This document shows positions 8,837 to 17,014 of a stretch of DNA of 64,000 bases, one piece after another. Under the pieces are notes generated by a model that was given only the letters and a program-made list of their open reading frames with translations, was not told the DNA's origin and did no database searches. This DNA comes from Streptomyces sp. CB02923 (GTDB lineage Bacteria; Actinomycetota; Actinomycetes; Streptomycetales; Streptomycetaceae). The position numbers and the translations under genes are program-made. Location: NCBI RefSeq assembly GCF_001905005.1, contig NZ_LWKZ01000024.1:429427-493426 (forward strand). The letters run 5' to 3'. Within the stretch, counting starts at the first letter, position 1. Each line of letters opens with the position of its first letter.

Positions 8837-9792
8837 CTGTCAACCGCCTTCGCCCCCGCCGTTCCTGCCTCGCCGTCCCCGGCAGCAACCCGCGCTTCCT
8901 GGAGAAGGCCCAGGGCCTCCCCGCCGACCAGGTCTTCCTGGACCTGGAGGACGCCTGTGCGCCGCTGGCCAAGGAGGGCGCCCGGCACACCATCGTGGAG
9001 GCGCTGAACAACGGCGACTGGTCCGGCAAGACCCGCGTCGTGCGGGTCAACGACTGGACCACGCACTGGACGTACCGGGACGTCATCACCGTCGTCGAGG
9101 GCGCCGGGGCCAACCTGGACTGCATCATGCTGCCCAAGGTCCAGGACGCCGAGCAGATCGTCGCGCTCGACCTGCTGCTCACCCAGATCGAGACGACGAT
9201 GGGCTTCGAGCCCGGCCGGATCGGCATCGAGGCGCAGATCGAGAACGCCAAGGGCCTGGTGAACGTGGACGCCATCGCCGCCGCTTCGCCGCGTCTGGAG
9301 ACCATCATCTTCGGCCCGGCCGACTTCATGGCCTCCATCAACATGAAGACGCTGGTCGTGGGCGAGCAGCCGCCCGGGTACGGCGCGGACGCGTACCACT
9401 ACATCCTCATGCGCATCCTGATGGCGGCCCGCGCCAACGACCTCCAGGCGATCGACGGCCCCTACCTCCAGATCAAGAACGTGGACGGCTACAAGGAGGT
9501 CGCCGGGCGCGCCGCCGCGCTGGGCTTCGACGGCAAGTGGGTGCTGCACCCCGGTCAGGTCGAGGCGGCCAACGAGGTCTTCTCGCCGTCGCAGGAGGAC
9601 TACGACCGTGCCGAGCTGATCCTCGACGCCTACGAGTGGCACACCTCCGAGGCGGGCGGCAAGAAGGGCTCCGCGATGCTCGGGGACGAGATGATCGACG
9701 AGGCCAGCCGCAAGATGGCGCTCGTCGTCAGCGGCAAGGGCCGCGCCGCCGGTATGACCCGTACGTCGAAGTTCGAAGCCCCGGAGGCGTGA
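8833..9792 (+). CDS. Malyl-CoA / beta-methylmalyl-CoA lyase (HpcH/CitE family)
   Basis: A 319-residue TIM-barrel lyase. In this pathway it cleaves beta-methylmalyl-CoA into glyoxylate and propionyl-CoA and can handle malyl-CoA. The family's N-terminal RSCLAVPGSNPRFLEKA is present, along with DLEDACAP and the metal ligands expected in IEAQIEN (Glu137) and FGPADF (Asp164). The GTG at 8833 overlaps the meaA stop (GTGA) and has GGAGG at 8821-8825. The upstream open frame inside meaA is a shadow. Cytosolic; same operon as ccr. Confidence 0.9.
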   Translation: MTVNRLRPRRSCLAVPGSNPRFLEKAQGLPADQVFLDLEDACAPLAKEGARHTIVEALNNGDWSGKTRVVRVNDWTTHWTYRDVITVVEGAGANLDCIMLPKVQDAEQIVALDLLLTQIETTMGFEPGRIGIEAQIENAKGLVNVDAIAAASPRLETIIFGPADFMASINMKTLVVGEQPPGYGADAYHYILMRILMAARANDLQAIDGPYLQIKNVDGYKEVAGRAAALGFDGKWVLHPGQVEAANEVFSPSQEDYDRAELILDAYEWHTSEAGGKKGSAMLGDEMIDEASRKMALVVSGKGRAAGMTRTSKFEAPEA

Positions 9793-9797
9793 GCGCG

Positions 9798-10319
9798 ATG
9801 CAGTTCGGCCGTACCTATGAGGAATTCACCGTCGGGGACGTCTACAAGCACTGGCCGGGAAAGACGGTCACGGAATACGACGACCACCTCTTCTGTCTGC
9901 TCACGATGAATCACCATCCGCTGCACATGGACAGCAACTATGCGGAGCACACGACCGACTTCGGCAGGAATGTCGTCGTCGGCAACTACATCTACTCCCT
10001 GTTGCTGGGTATGTCGGTCCCGGATGTGTCGGGCAAGGCCATCGCGAATCTTGAAATCGAGTCGCTGAAGCATGTGGCGCCGACTTTCCACGGGGACACC
10101 CTCTACGGCGAGACGACGGTGCTCGACAAGACACCGTCGAAATCCAAGAGCGACCGCGGGATCGTGTACGTGGAGACCAAGGGCTACAAGCAGGACGGCA
10201 CCCTGGTCTGCGTCTTCCGGCGCAAGGTGATGGTGCCCACCGCCACGTACGTCAAGGAGCGCGGGGGTGAGCAGCCGGGCCGCCCCGAGCTGCGGGAACC
10301 GGCCCGGAAGGGGAAGTGA
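9798..10319 (+). CDS. Mesaconyl-C1-CoA hydratase (MaoC-like)
   Basis: A 173-residue hot-dog-fold hydratase that interconverts mesaconyl-C1-CoA and beta-methylmalyl-CoA. The motif region reads TMNHHPLHMDSNYAE: His43 is kept while the Asp of the usual GDxNPxH hydratase motif is Asn38. The sequence continues with GNYIYSLLLGMSVPD and a C-terminal FRRKVMVP. Rhodobacter Mch is about twice as long, so the actinobacterial enzyme is a single-domain version. It starts five bases after the lyase stop with GGAGG at 9783-9787. Function rests on family and cluster. Confidence 0.85.
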   Translation: MQFGRTYEEFTVGDVYKHWPGKTVTEYDDHLFCLLTMNHHPLHMDSNYAEHTTDFGRNVVVGNYIYSLLLGMSVPDVSGKAIANLEIESLKHVAPTFHGDTLYGETTVLDKTPSKSKSDRGIVYVETKGYKQDGTLVCVFRRKVMVPTATYVKERGGEQPGRPELREPARKGK

Positions 10320-10320
10320 C

Positions 10321-11529
10321 ATGAGCGGACGCCTCGCACAGACCGAGGGCCTGACGGACATCCAGCGGGAAATCCTCTCGACGGTGCGTGACTTCGTCGA
10401 CAAAGAGATCCTGCCGGTCGCGACCGGGCTGGAGCACCGGGACGAATACCCGACGCAGATAGTCGAGGGGCTGAAGGAACTCGGCGTCTTCGGGCTGATG
10501 ATTCCCGAGGAGTACGGGGGTCTCGGCGAGTCGCTGCTGACGTACGCGCTGACGGTGGAGGAGATCGCCCGCGGCTGGATGAGCGTGTCGGGCATCATCA
10601 ACACGCACTTCATCGTGGCGTACATGCTCAAGCAGCACGGTACGCAGGAGCAGAAGGACTATTTCCTGCCGAAGATGGCGGCCGGTGAGATCCGTGGCGC
10701 CTTCTCGATGTCGGAGCCGGCGCTCGGCTCGGACGTCTCGGCCATCAGCTCCAAAGGGGTGGCGGACGGCGGAGATTATGTACTGACCGGTCAGAAGATG
10801 TGGCTGACCAACGGCGGTTCGTCAACTCTCGTCGCGGTGCTGTGCCGTACGGACGAGGGCCATCCGGAGGGCACCGCGCCGCACAAATCGATGACCACCT
10901 TCCTCGTGGAGAAGGAGGCGGGCTTCGGTGCGGTCCGGCCGGGGCTGACCATCCCCGGCAAGATCGACAAGATGGGCTACAAGGGTGTCGACACCACCGA
11001 AATGATCATGGACGGGCTGCGCGTCCCCGCCGACCGGGTCCTCGGCGGCGCGACCGGACGTGGCTTCTATCACATGATGGACGGCGTCGAGGTCGGTCGG
11101 GTGAACGTGGCCGCGCGGGGCTGCGGCGTCGCGCAGCGCGCCTTCGAGCTGGGCGTTTCGTACGCACAGCAGCGGCACACCTTCGGCAAGCCGATCGCCC
11201 AGCACCAGGCGATTCAGTTCAAACTTGCCGAAATGGCTACAAAGGTCGAAGCGGCCCATGCGATGATGGTCAACGCCGCACGCAAAAAGGACTCCGGTCA
11301 GCGAAACGACCTTGAGGCGGGCATGGCCAAGTACCTGGCCTCCGAGTACTGCAAGGAGGTGGTGGAGGACGCGTTCCGCATCCACGGCGGCTACGGCTTC
11401 TCCAAGGAGTACGAGATCGAGCGCCTCTACCGGGAGGCACCGATGCTCCTCATCGGCGAAGGCACCGCCGAGATCCAGAAAATGATCATCGGTCGGCGAC
11501 TGCTGGAGGAGTACCGAATCCAGGGGTGA
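10321..11529 (+). CDS. Acyl-CoA dehydrogenase, probable methylsuccinyl-CoA dehydrogenase
   Basis: A 402-residue FAD enzyme with the three ACAD regions: an N-terminal helical domain, the beta domain with FSMSEPALGSDVS and KMWLTNGG, and the C-terminal domain with the probable catalytic base Glu380 in IGEGTAEIQK. From its place in the cluster it should convert methylsuccinyl-CoA to mesaconyl-CoA. The proteobacterial enzyme has an extra N-terminal extension that is missing here. The ATG at 10321 follows AGGGGAAG directly; one base separates it from the hydratase stop. Electrons would go to ETF. Confidence 0.85.
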   Translation: MSGRLAQTEGLTDIQREILSTVRDFVDKEILPVATGLEHRDEYPTQIVEGLKELGVFGLMIPEEYGGLGESLLTYALTVEEIARGWMSVSGIINTHFIVAYMLKQHGTQEQKDYFLPKMAAGEIRGAFSMSEPALGSDVSAISSKGVADGGDYVLTGQKMWLTNGGSSTLVAVLCRTDEGHPEGTAPHKSMTTFLVEKEAGFGAVRPGLTIPGKIDKMGYKGVDTTEMIMDGLRVPADRVLGGATGRGFYHMMDGVEVGRVNVAARGCGVAQRAFELGVSYAQQRHTFGKPIAQHQAIQFKLAEMATKVEAAHAMMVNAARKKDSGQRNDLEAGMAKYLASEYCKEVVEDAFRIHGGYGFSKEYEIERLYREAPMLLIGEGTAEIQKMIIGRRLLEEYRIQG

Positions 11530-11698
11530 ACGCCCGATTTGGGGTGATTTCTTCAGGACGAAGATCACACCCGGTCATCGTTGTTCGGCCATGGATTGGC
11601 TCTGGCTCTTGGCCAGTTGCCGCTCGCAACCGATACCATCCCGGGAAAGCCGCCGTCCCCCATTGCATATGCGGCATCCTCCGCTACGAAGGTCATCC

Positions 11699-12346
11699 AT
11701 GCCCCACAGCCAATCCTCTGCACAACGCGGTCGTGTCCGCCTCGCGCGCGGAGCGTCGCCGTGGCTTCTGCCGACCGTCGCGACGGCAGCGGTCAGCCTG
11801 GCCCGTTCCCGTCGCTCGGGACGCTGGGCCGCCGCCGCCGTGCCCGCCACCGCACTGGCGGCGGGCATGCTGTGGTTCTTCCGCGACCCCGAGCGGGAGA
11901 TCGCTCAGGGCCGGGTCATCTCCCCGGCCGACGGCGTGGTGCAGAGCATCATGCCGTGGAAGGACGGGCGCACCCGCGTCGCGATCTTCATGAGCCCGCT
12001 GAACGTCCACGTCAACCGCGCGCCGCTGGCCGGCACGGTGACGTCCGTGGAGCACATCCCCGGCGGGTACGTCCCGGCGTTCAACAAGGAGAGCGAGAAC
12101 AACGAGCGGGTGGTCTGGCACTTCGACACCGAGCTCGGCGACATCGAGATGGTGCAGATCGCCGGGGCCGTGGCCCGCCGCATCGTCCCCTACGTACCGC
12201 AGGGCTCGAAGGTGGAGCAGGGCGAGCGCATCGGCCTGATCCGCTTCGGCTCGCGCGTCGACGTCTACCTCCCGGCGGGTGTCGAGACCGCGGTCGAGGT
12301 CGGCCAGGCCACCACCGCGGGGGTGACACGCCTTGACCGTGATTGA
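11699..12346 (+). CDS. psd: Phosphatidylserine decarboxylase
   Basis: A 215-residue membrane-associated enzyme that makes phosphatidylethanolamine. It is the short PSD-B type. Two hydrophobic stretches near residues 22-36 and 44-61 anchor it. The core reads WFFRDPERE, ISPADGVVQS, FMSPLNVHVNR and GGYVPAFNKESENNER. The self-cleavage site that makes the pyruvoyl group is Gly184-Ser185 in RFGSRVDVYLP. The ATG at 11699 has AAGG upstream. It overlaps the start of pssA. A weak promoter-like pair (TTGGCC 11609-11614, TACCAT 11634-11639, spacer 19) precedes it, so it may be separate from the upstream pathway genes. Confidence 0.92.
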   Translation: MPHSQSSAQRGRVRLARGASPWLLPTVATAAVSLARSRRSGRWAAAAVPATALAAGMLWFFRDPEREIAQGRVISPADGVVQSIMPWKDGRTRVAIFMSPLNVHVNRAPLAGTVTSVEHIPGGYVPAFNKESENNERVVWHFDTELGDIEMVQIAGAVARRIVPYVPQGSKVEQGERIGLIRFGSRVDVYLPAGVETAVEVGQATTAGVTRLDRD

Positions 12347-13187
12347 TCCCGACACACAGTCCGGCTGGGTCGCGGAGGTCGAGGAGGAGGACGCGGCCGG
12401 CGACATGCCGCTGTCCACCCGGTTGTCGATAGCGGACACGCTCACCCTCGGCAACGCCATCTGCGGCTTCATGGCCGTCTACTTCACCACCACCGGCGTC
12501 CTGATCCCGCACCTGACGGGCAACGACGACGGCGGGATGGCGCGGCACAGCGCCGCCATGGCGGTGATCCTGATGCTGCTGGCCTCCGTCTTCGACCTGT
12601 TCGACGGGCTCGTCGCACGCAAGCTGCGGGCCTCGGCGATGGGGGCCGAGCTCGACAACCTCTCCGACCTGATCAGCTTCGGGCTGGCACCGGCGTACTT
12701 CGTCGTCACCTGGGGCATGGTCGCCCCGGACTCACACCAGCGGGTCTCGGTGGTCGCCGCGGTGGTGGTGCTGCTGGCGGTGATCCTGCGCCTGGCCCGG
12801 TTCTCCTGCGTCACGCTGCGTGACGGCATCTTCCAGGGCATGCCGAGTCCGTTCGGCGCGCTGACCGTCGTCGCGATCGTCCTGCTGGAGCTGCCCTTCG
12901 TACCGACGCTGCTCGCGATCATCGGGGTGGCCTGGCTGATGGTGAGCCGGGTCGAGTACCCGAAGCCGCGGGGGCGGCTCGCGGTGGCGATGCTCAGCTG
13001 GATCGTGCTGAGCATGGGCATGCTGGCGGCCTGGGCGCTGGACGCCCCCGGCGGCCAGATGCTGCTCCAGACCGGATGCTCCCTCCAGATCGTGCTGGGC
13101 GCGATGATCCCGGTCTTCGCGACGGCCCGCCGGGTCAACACCTTCCGCGACAACCGCCGCGAGGCGCGCAGCGCGCAGATCCAGTAG
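12333..13187 (+). CDS. pssA: CDP-diacylglycerol-serine O-phosphatidyltransferase
   Basis: A 284-residue integral membrane protein that makes phosphatidylserine, the substrate of Psd encoded just before it. The CDP-alcohol phosphotransferase signature is complete: DGLVAR at 91-96, Gly104, Asp108, Asp112. Around eight hydrophobic segments follow. The start is either the TTG at 12333 (used here) or the GTG at 12339; both overlap the end of psd, so the pair is translationally coupled. A strong terminator follows. Confidence 0.92.
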   Translation: MTVIDPDTQSGWVAEVEEEDAAGDMPLSTRLSIADTLTLGNAICGFMAVYFTTTGVLIPHLTGNDDGGMARHSAAMAVILMLLASVFDLFDGLVARKLRASAMGAELDNLSDLISFGLAPAYFVVTWGMVAPDSHQRVSVVAAVVVLLAVILRLARFSCVTLRDGIFQGMPSPFGALTVVAIVLLELPFVPTLLAIIGVAWLMVSRVEYPKPRGRLAVAMLSWIVLSMGMLAAWALDAPGGQMLLQTGCSLQIVLGAMIPVFATARRVNTFRDNRREARSAQIQ

Positions 13188-13191
13188 CGGA

Positions 13192-13250
13192 TTCCGGTCC
13201 ACGGACCGGAAAGGCCCCCGCCGAGCGCATCAGCTCGGCGGGGGCCTTTT
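13192..13250 (+). terminator. Intrinsic terminator after pssA
   Basis: A first hairpin TTCCGGTCC/GGACCGGAA (13192-13211) is followed by a perfect 16-base stem, AAGGCCCCCGCCGAGC (13211-13226) with GCTCGGCGGGGGCCTT (13233-13248), loop GCATCA, ending in TTTT. A textbook Rho-independent terminator for psd-pssA. Confidence 0.9.
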
Positions 13251-13324
13251 GTCGTATACGGAAGCACGCAGGCGCACGGAGCGCGCGGGGGCGCACGGAG
13301 CGCAGGGGGCACGGCCGCCGCACT

Positions 13325-13456
13325 CCGCGGCTCAGCGCCTTACCGTCACCGTCCGTCGCTCGGGTCCAGACCTTCAGCGTCCGCGGCTCGGCTCCGCACC
13401 GTCACCGTCCGTCGCCCGGCACCGGACCCTCACCGCCCGCGACTCAGCGCCGTCCC
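13325..13456. repeat. 56-base imperfect tandem repeat, about 2.3 copies
   Basis: CCGCGG(A)CTC-type unit starts recur at 13325, 13381 and 13437, exactly 56 bases apart. Each unit contains ACCGTCACCGTCCGTCG or a degraded copy. It fills the gap between pssA and the convergent glycerate kinase gene and stops at that gene's stop codon. Confidence 0.7.
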
Positions 13457-13457
13457 G

Positions 13458-14633
13458 TCACAGCAGGAAGTCCCGGGCGAGAGCCTCCGCCGCCCGTTCC
13501 AGGAGCGGTCCCGCCTCGGCCATGCAGCGGGCCGGGTCCGGCTCCAGGTCGGTCAGCGGGTAGGCGCGGCGGATACCGGCCCGGCCCAGGGCCTCCGGGG
13601 GCAGGGCCAGGCGGCCGCAGACCGCCGTCACCTCCAGGCCCGCGGCGCGGGCCGCCGCCGCGACGCCGGCCGGGGCCTTGCCGTGCAGGGTCTGCTCGTC
13701 CAGCGAGCCCTCACCGGTGACGACGAAGGTGGCACGGGCCAGGGCCGGGCCGAAGCCCAGCACCTCCAGCATGACGTCGATGCCCGGCCGGAAGGCGGCT
13801 CCCAGGCCGACGAGGGCGCCGTAGCCGATGCCGCCCGCCGCGCCCGCGCCGGGTGCGGCGGCGTATCCGGCGGCGCGGGGCCCGACCGCGGTTTCCAGGA
13901 CCTTGGCGTAGTGGCCCAGGGCCGCGTCCAGCGCTTCGACGTCCTGCGGGCTCGCGCCCTTCTGCGGCCCGTAGACGGCGGGTGCGCCCTTGGGCCCGGT
14001 GAGCGGGTTGTCCACGTCGCTGGCGAGGACCACCTCCGTACGGGCGAGCCGCGGGTCCAGACCCGTGAGATCGGCGGTGGCCAGGTCGCGCAGCGGGCCG
14101 CCGCCCGGTGCGAGCGGCGTGCCCGCGGCGTCCAGGAAGCGGGCGCCGAGGGCGGCGAGCATGCCCGCGCCGCCGTCGGTCGTGGCGCTGCCGCCGACGC
14201 CGAGGACGAGGGTGGTGGCGCCCGCGTCGAGCGCCGCGCGCAGCAGTTCACCGGTGCCGTACGTGGTGGCCGTGAGCGGCGCGAAGCGGCCCTTCGGCAG
14301 GTGCTGGAGGCCGGACGCCTCGGCCATCTCCACCACGGCCGTGCCGTCCTCGCGCAGCGCGAAGGTGGCCGTGACCGGGTCGCCGGCCGGGCCCGTGACG
14401 CGTGCCTCGTGCCGGGTGAAGCCCGCCGCGAGGGCGGCCGCGACCGTGCCGTCGCCGCCGTCCGCGACCGGGACGGATTCCACCGCCAGGCCGGGGACGG
14501 CCCTGCGCAGCCCGGCCGTGACGTGCCGGGCGACCTCGGTGGCCGTGAGCGAGCCCTTGAATTTGTCCGCGGCGACCAGCACCCGCGGTGCCCGGTCCTG
14601 GTCTGCCGCCGGTGTCCTTGCTGCGTCCGCCAC
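13458..14633 (-). CDS. Glycerate kinase
   Basis: A 391-residue kinase of the GarK/GlxK family that phosphorylates glycerate in glyoxylate/photorespiratory-type metabolism. Typical segments are VLVAADKFKGSLTA at the N-terminus, VADGGDGT, ATTYGTGEL, LGVGGSATTDGGAGM, SDVDNPLTGP and VTGEGSLDEQT. The GTG at 14633 has AAGGGG a few bases upstream; the open frame further up (rich in Arg/Pro) is not coding. A possible -10, TAAGGT on the minus strand, lies about 40 bases upstream. It may use glycerate made from the glyoxylate released by the lyase at 8833, which is speculation. Confidence 0.9.
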   Translation of the reverse strand: MADAARTPAADQDRAPRVLVAADKFKGSLTATEVARHVTAGLRRAVPGLAVESVPVADGGDGTVAAALAAGFTRHEARVTGPAGDPVTATFALREDGTAVVEMAEASGLQHLPKGRFAPLTATTYGTGELLRAALDAGATTLVLGVGGSATTDGGAGMLAALGARFLDAAGTPLAPGGGPLRDLATADLTGLDPRLARTEVVLASDVDNPLTGPKGAPAVYGPQKGASPQDVEALDAALGHYAKVLETAVGPRAAGYAAAPGAGAAGGIGYGALVGLGAAFRPGIDVMLEVLGFGPALARATFVVTGEGSLDEQTLHGKAPAGVAAAARAAGLEVTAVCGRLALPPEALGRAGIRRAYPLTDLEPDPARCMAEAGPLLERAAEALARDFLL

Positions 14634-14770
14634 TGTTTCCCCTTGCTTTCGAACTGGCAGTCGCGCCGCTGCGACCTTATCCGGCGCGGTGGCCGGCGAA
14701 CAGGGACCGATGACGCCGGACGGCGCGCCCATCCGGCGAAGCGTCGCTTTTCCGGTCATAGTGGGACGCC

Positions 14771-16492
14771 ATGAGCGTGCAGACATCCGAGGAACCGACG
14801 CCGAATTCCGTGCCGGGAGACGCGGCGCACGATCCGCCGCCCGATCTGGTCCTGGTCGGCGTCGGGGTGGCCGCGGTGCTCGCGGTGGTGGCCTGGGCAG
14901 CCCTGGGAAAGAAGAATTTCGAATCGGTGACCGACACCGCACTGAATTGGGTGCTGGGCAATTTCGGCTGGCTCTTCGTGGTGGCCGCCGATGTCTTTCT
15001 CGTCCTGTGCTTCCTCATCGCCTTCAGCCGTTTCGGGCGCATCCGGCTCGGCAAGGACGACGCGGAGCCGGAATTCGGAAATCTCGCGTGGATCGCGATG
15101 ATGTTCAGCGCCGGTATGGGAATCGGGCTGATGTTCTACGGCGTCGGCGAACCGCTGCAGCACTACGTCTCCCCGCCGCCGTCGACCGGCGTCACACCGC
15201 ACAGCGGCGCCGCGGCCCGTACCGCACTGGAGTACTCGTTCTTCCACTGGACGCTGACCCCGTGGGCCATCTACGGCATCGCGGGCCTGGCCCTGGCCTA
15301 CGCGGGCTTCCGCAAGGGCCGCAGCAACCGGCTCAGCTCCGCCTTCGTACCGCTGATCGGCGAGCGGCGGGCCGGCGGGCGGCTGGGGCACCTGATCGAC
15401 CTGCTGGCCGTCTTCGCGACCGTCTTCGGCACGGCCACCAGCCTCGGCCTGGGCGCCCTCCAGGTCAGCAGGGGGCTCAACATCACCACGGGCGCCGCGG
15501 ACAGTACGGCCGTACAGCTGATCATCATCGCCGCGCTCTCCGCCGCCTTCGTGGGGTCCGCCTTCTCCGGTCTGCACAAGGGCGTCAAGTGGCTGTCCAC
15601 CCTGAACATCGTGCTGGCCGCGCTGCTGATGCTGTTCGTCTTCGTGCTCGGCCCGACGGTGTACGTCCTGGACAGCATCCCGGCGAGCGTCGGCGGCTAC
15701 CTCAACGACCTGCTGCCGATGGCCTCGCGGACCGGCGCGTTCACCGACGCGAGCTGGCTCGGCGCCTGGACGATCTTCTACTGGGCGTGGTGGCTGTCCT
15801 GGGCCCCGTTCGTCGGTACGTTCATCGCCCGCATCTCGCACGGGCGCACCATCCGGGAGTTCCTCTTCGGCGTGCTGCTGGTGCCGAGCGGCGCGACGAT
15901 GATCTGGTTCTGCGTGATGGGCGGCAGCGCCATCCGGCTGGACGCCAGCGGCCTGGCCGACCTGGCGGGCAACGCGAAGGACGCCGAGGCGTCGCTGTTC
16001 GGGATGCTGGACGCGCTGCCCGCCGGGACCGTCTCCTCCTGGGTGGCGATGATCCTGGTGATGACGTACTTCATCACCAGCGCCGACTCCGCGTCCCTGG
16101 TGATGGGGTCGCTGACCAGCCGGGGCGCGCTGCACCCGCGGACGTGGCTGGTGGTCACCTGGGGCATCCTGATGGCCGCGGTCGCCGCGGTGCTGCTGGT
16201 GGCCGGCGGGCTCAATTCCCTCCAGACGGCGACGATCCTGGTCGCGCTGCCGTTCGTGTTCGTGATGCTGGCACTTTGCTGGGCGCTGCTGAAGGAGCTG
16301 CGCGAGGACCCGGGCGCCGGCCCGGCGCGGCACCACGCGATGCACGGGCTGCGCAGCGCGGTCCGCGCCATCGTCGGCGAGACGATCACCGAGCAGGGGC
16401 CGACCCGGCACCCGCGGCTGCGGCGGGCGGCGGACGCCAAGCGGACGGGCGACGACACGGGCACGCCGGGGCAAGGGCCGCCGGAGCCGTAG
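14771..16492 (+). CDS. BCCT-family betaine/choline/carnitine transporter
   Basis: A 573-residue secondary transporter with about twelve membrane helices. Both family signatures are clear: MGIGLMFYGVGEP near residue 118, and the Trp-rich segment FYWAWWLSWAPFVGTFIARISHGR near 335-358. The N-terminus (about 27 residues) and C-terminus (about 70 residues, with many Arg) face the cytoplasm and may sense osmotic strength as in BetP. The Gly-rich helix-3 stretch AGMGIG suits a sodium- or proton-coupled osmolyte carrier; the substrate cannot be fixed. The ATG at 14771 has a weak SD (GTGGGAC) and a CATAGT hexamer eight bases upstream. Confidence 0.92.
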   Translation: MSVQTSEEPTPNSVPGDAAHDPPPDLVLVGVGVAAVLAVVAWAALGKKNFESVTDTALNWVLGNFGWLFVVAADVFLVLCFLIAFSRFGRIRLGKDDAEPEFGNLAWIAMMFSAGMGIGLMFYGVGEPLQHYVSPPPSTGVTPHSGAAARTALEYSFFHWTLTPWAIYGIAGLALAYAGFRKGRSNRLSSAFVPLIGERRAGGRLGHLIDLLAVFATVFGTATSLGLGALQVSRGLNITTGAADSTAVQLIIIAALSAAFVGSAFSGLHKGVKWLSTLNIVLAALLMLFVFVLGPTVYVLDSIPASVGGYLNDLLPMASRTGAFTDASWLGAWTIFYWAWWLSWAPFVGTFIARISHGRTIREFLFGVLLVPSGATMIWFCVMGGSAIRLDASGLADLAGNAKDAEASLFGMLDALPAGTVSSWVAMILVMTYFITSADSASLVMGSLTSRGALHPRTWLVVTWGILMAAVAAVLLVAGGLNSLQTATILVALPFVFVMLALCWALLKELREDPGAGPARHHAMHGLRSAVRAIVGETITEQGPTRHPRLRRAADAKRTGDDTGTPGQGPPEP

Positions 16493-16627
16493 GGCGCGCC
16501 CGGGACGCGGCCCGGCAAGCGGAACGGCGTCGGTGGCACCGGCCCGCGCGCCGGGCGGCACGGCCCGGGTACCGGACGCGTACCGATCGGTGAACGAGCC
16601 TGTTCCCAGGGCGACTTGATCGGCACA

Positions 16628-17011
16628 ATGAGCCCTGTGCCGCATTACGACTATGTGGAGTTCCCGTTCGACGACGCCACCGTCCGGGTGGAGCTGTCGG
16701 CCGCCGGAGAACCGGCCGGCGGGCCCGGTGACGCGGACCTGCCCGGCGGGATCGGCGGCGTCACACCGGTGGGCAGCGGCGCCCGGGTCACCGCCGCGGC
16801 GGCCGACGCGCTGCGGGCCGTGCTCAGTCCGCTGGGCCCGGTCCTCCAGCAGGTGCACGACGCGGTGCGGGCGGCGCCCGACCCGCCGCAGGAGCTGGCC
16901 GTGACCTTCGGCGTGCAGATCGGCCAGGACCTGAAGCTGGGCATCGTGGGCAGCGGCGGCCAGGCGAGCATGACCGTGTCGGCGAGCTGGCAGTTCCCGG
17001 TACGGGACTGA
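16628..17011 (+). CDS. Trypsin-co-occurring (Trypco1-type, CU044_2847 family) protein
   Basis: A small protein of about 127 residues with the pattern of the Trypco1 domain: YVEFPFDDATVRVEL at the start, a middle helix (ADALRAVLSPLGPVLQQVHDAV) and a C-terminal beta part (LAVTFGVQIGQDLKLGIVG, then MTVSASWQFP). The family is known from predicted conflict loci with trypsin-like proteases, and here the trypsin gene follows after three bases. Role unproven; perhaps a regulator or adaptor of the protease. Possible starts are ATG 16628 or GTG 16637; a CACAAT hexamer lies just upstream, so the mRNA could be leaderless. Confidence 0.75.
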   Translation: MSPVPHYDYVEFPFDDATVRVELSAAGEPAGGPGDADLPGGIGGVTPVGSGARVTAAAADALRAVLSPLGPVLQQVHDAVRAAPDPPQELAVTFGVQIGQDLKLGIVGSGGQASMTVSASWQFPVRD

Positions 17012-17014
17012 GCC

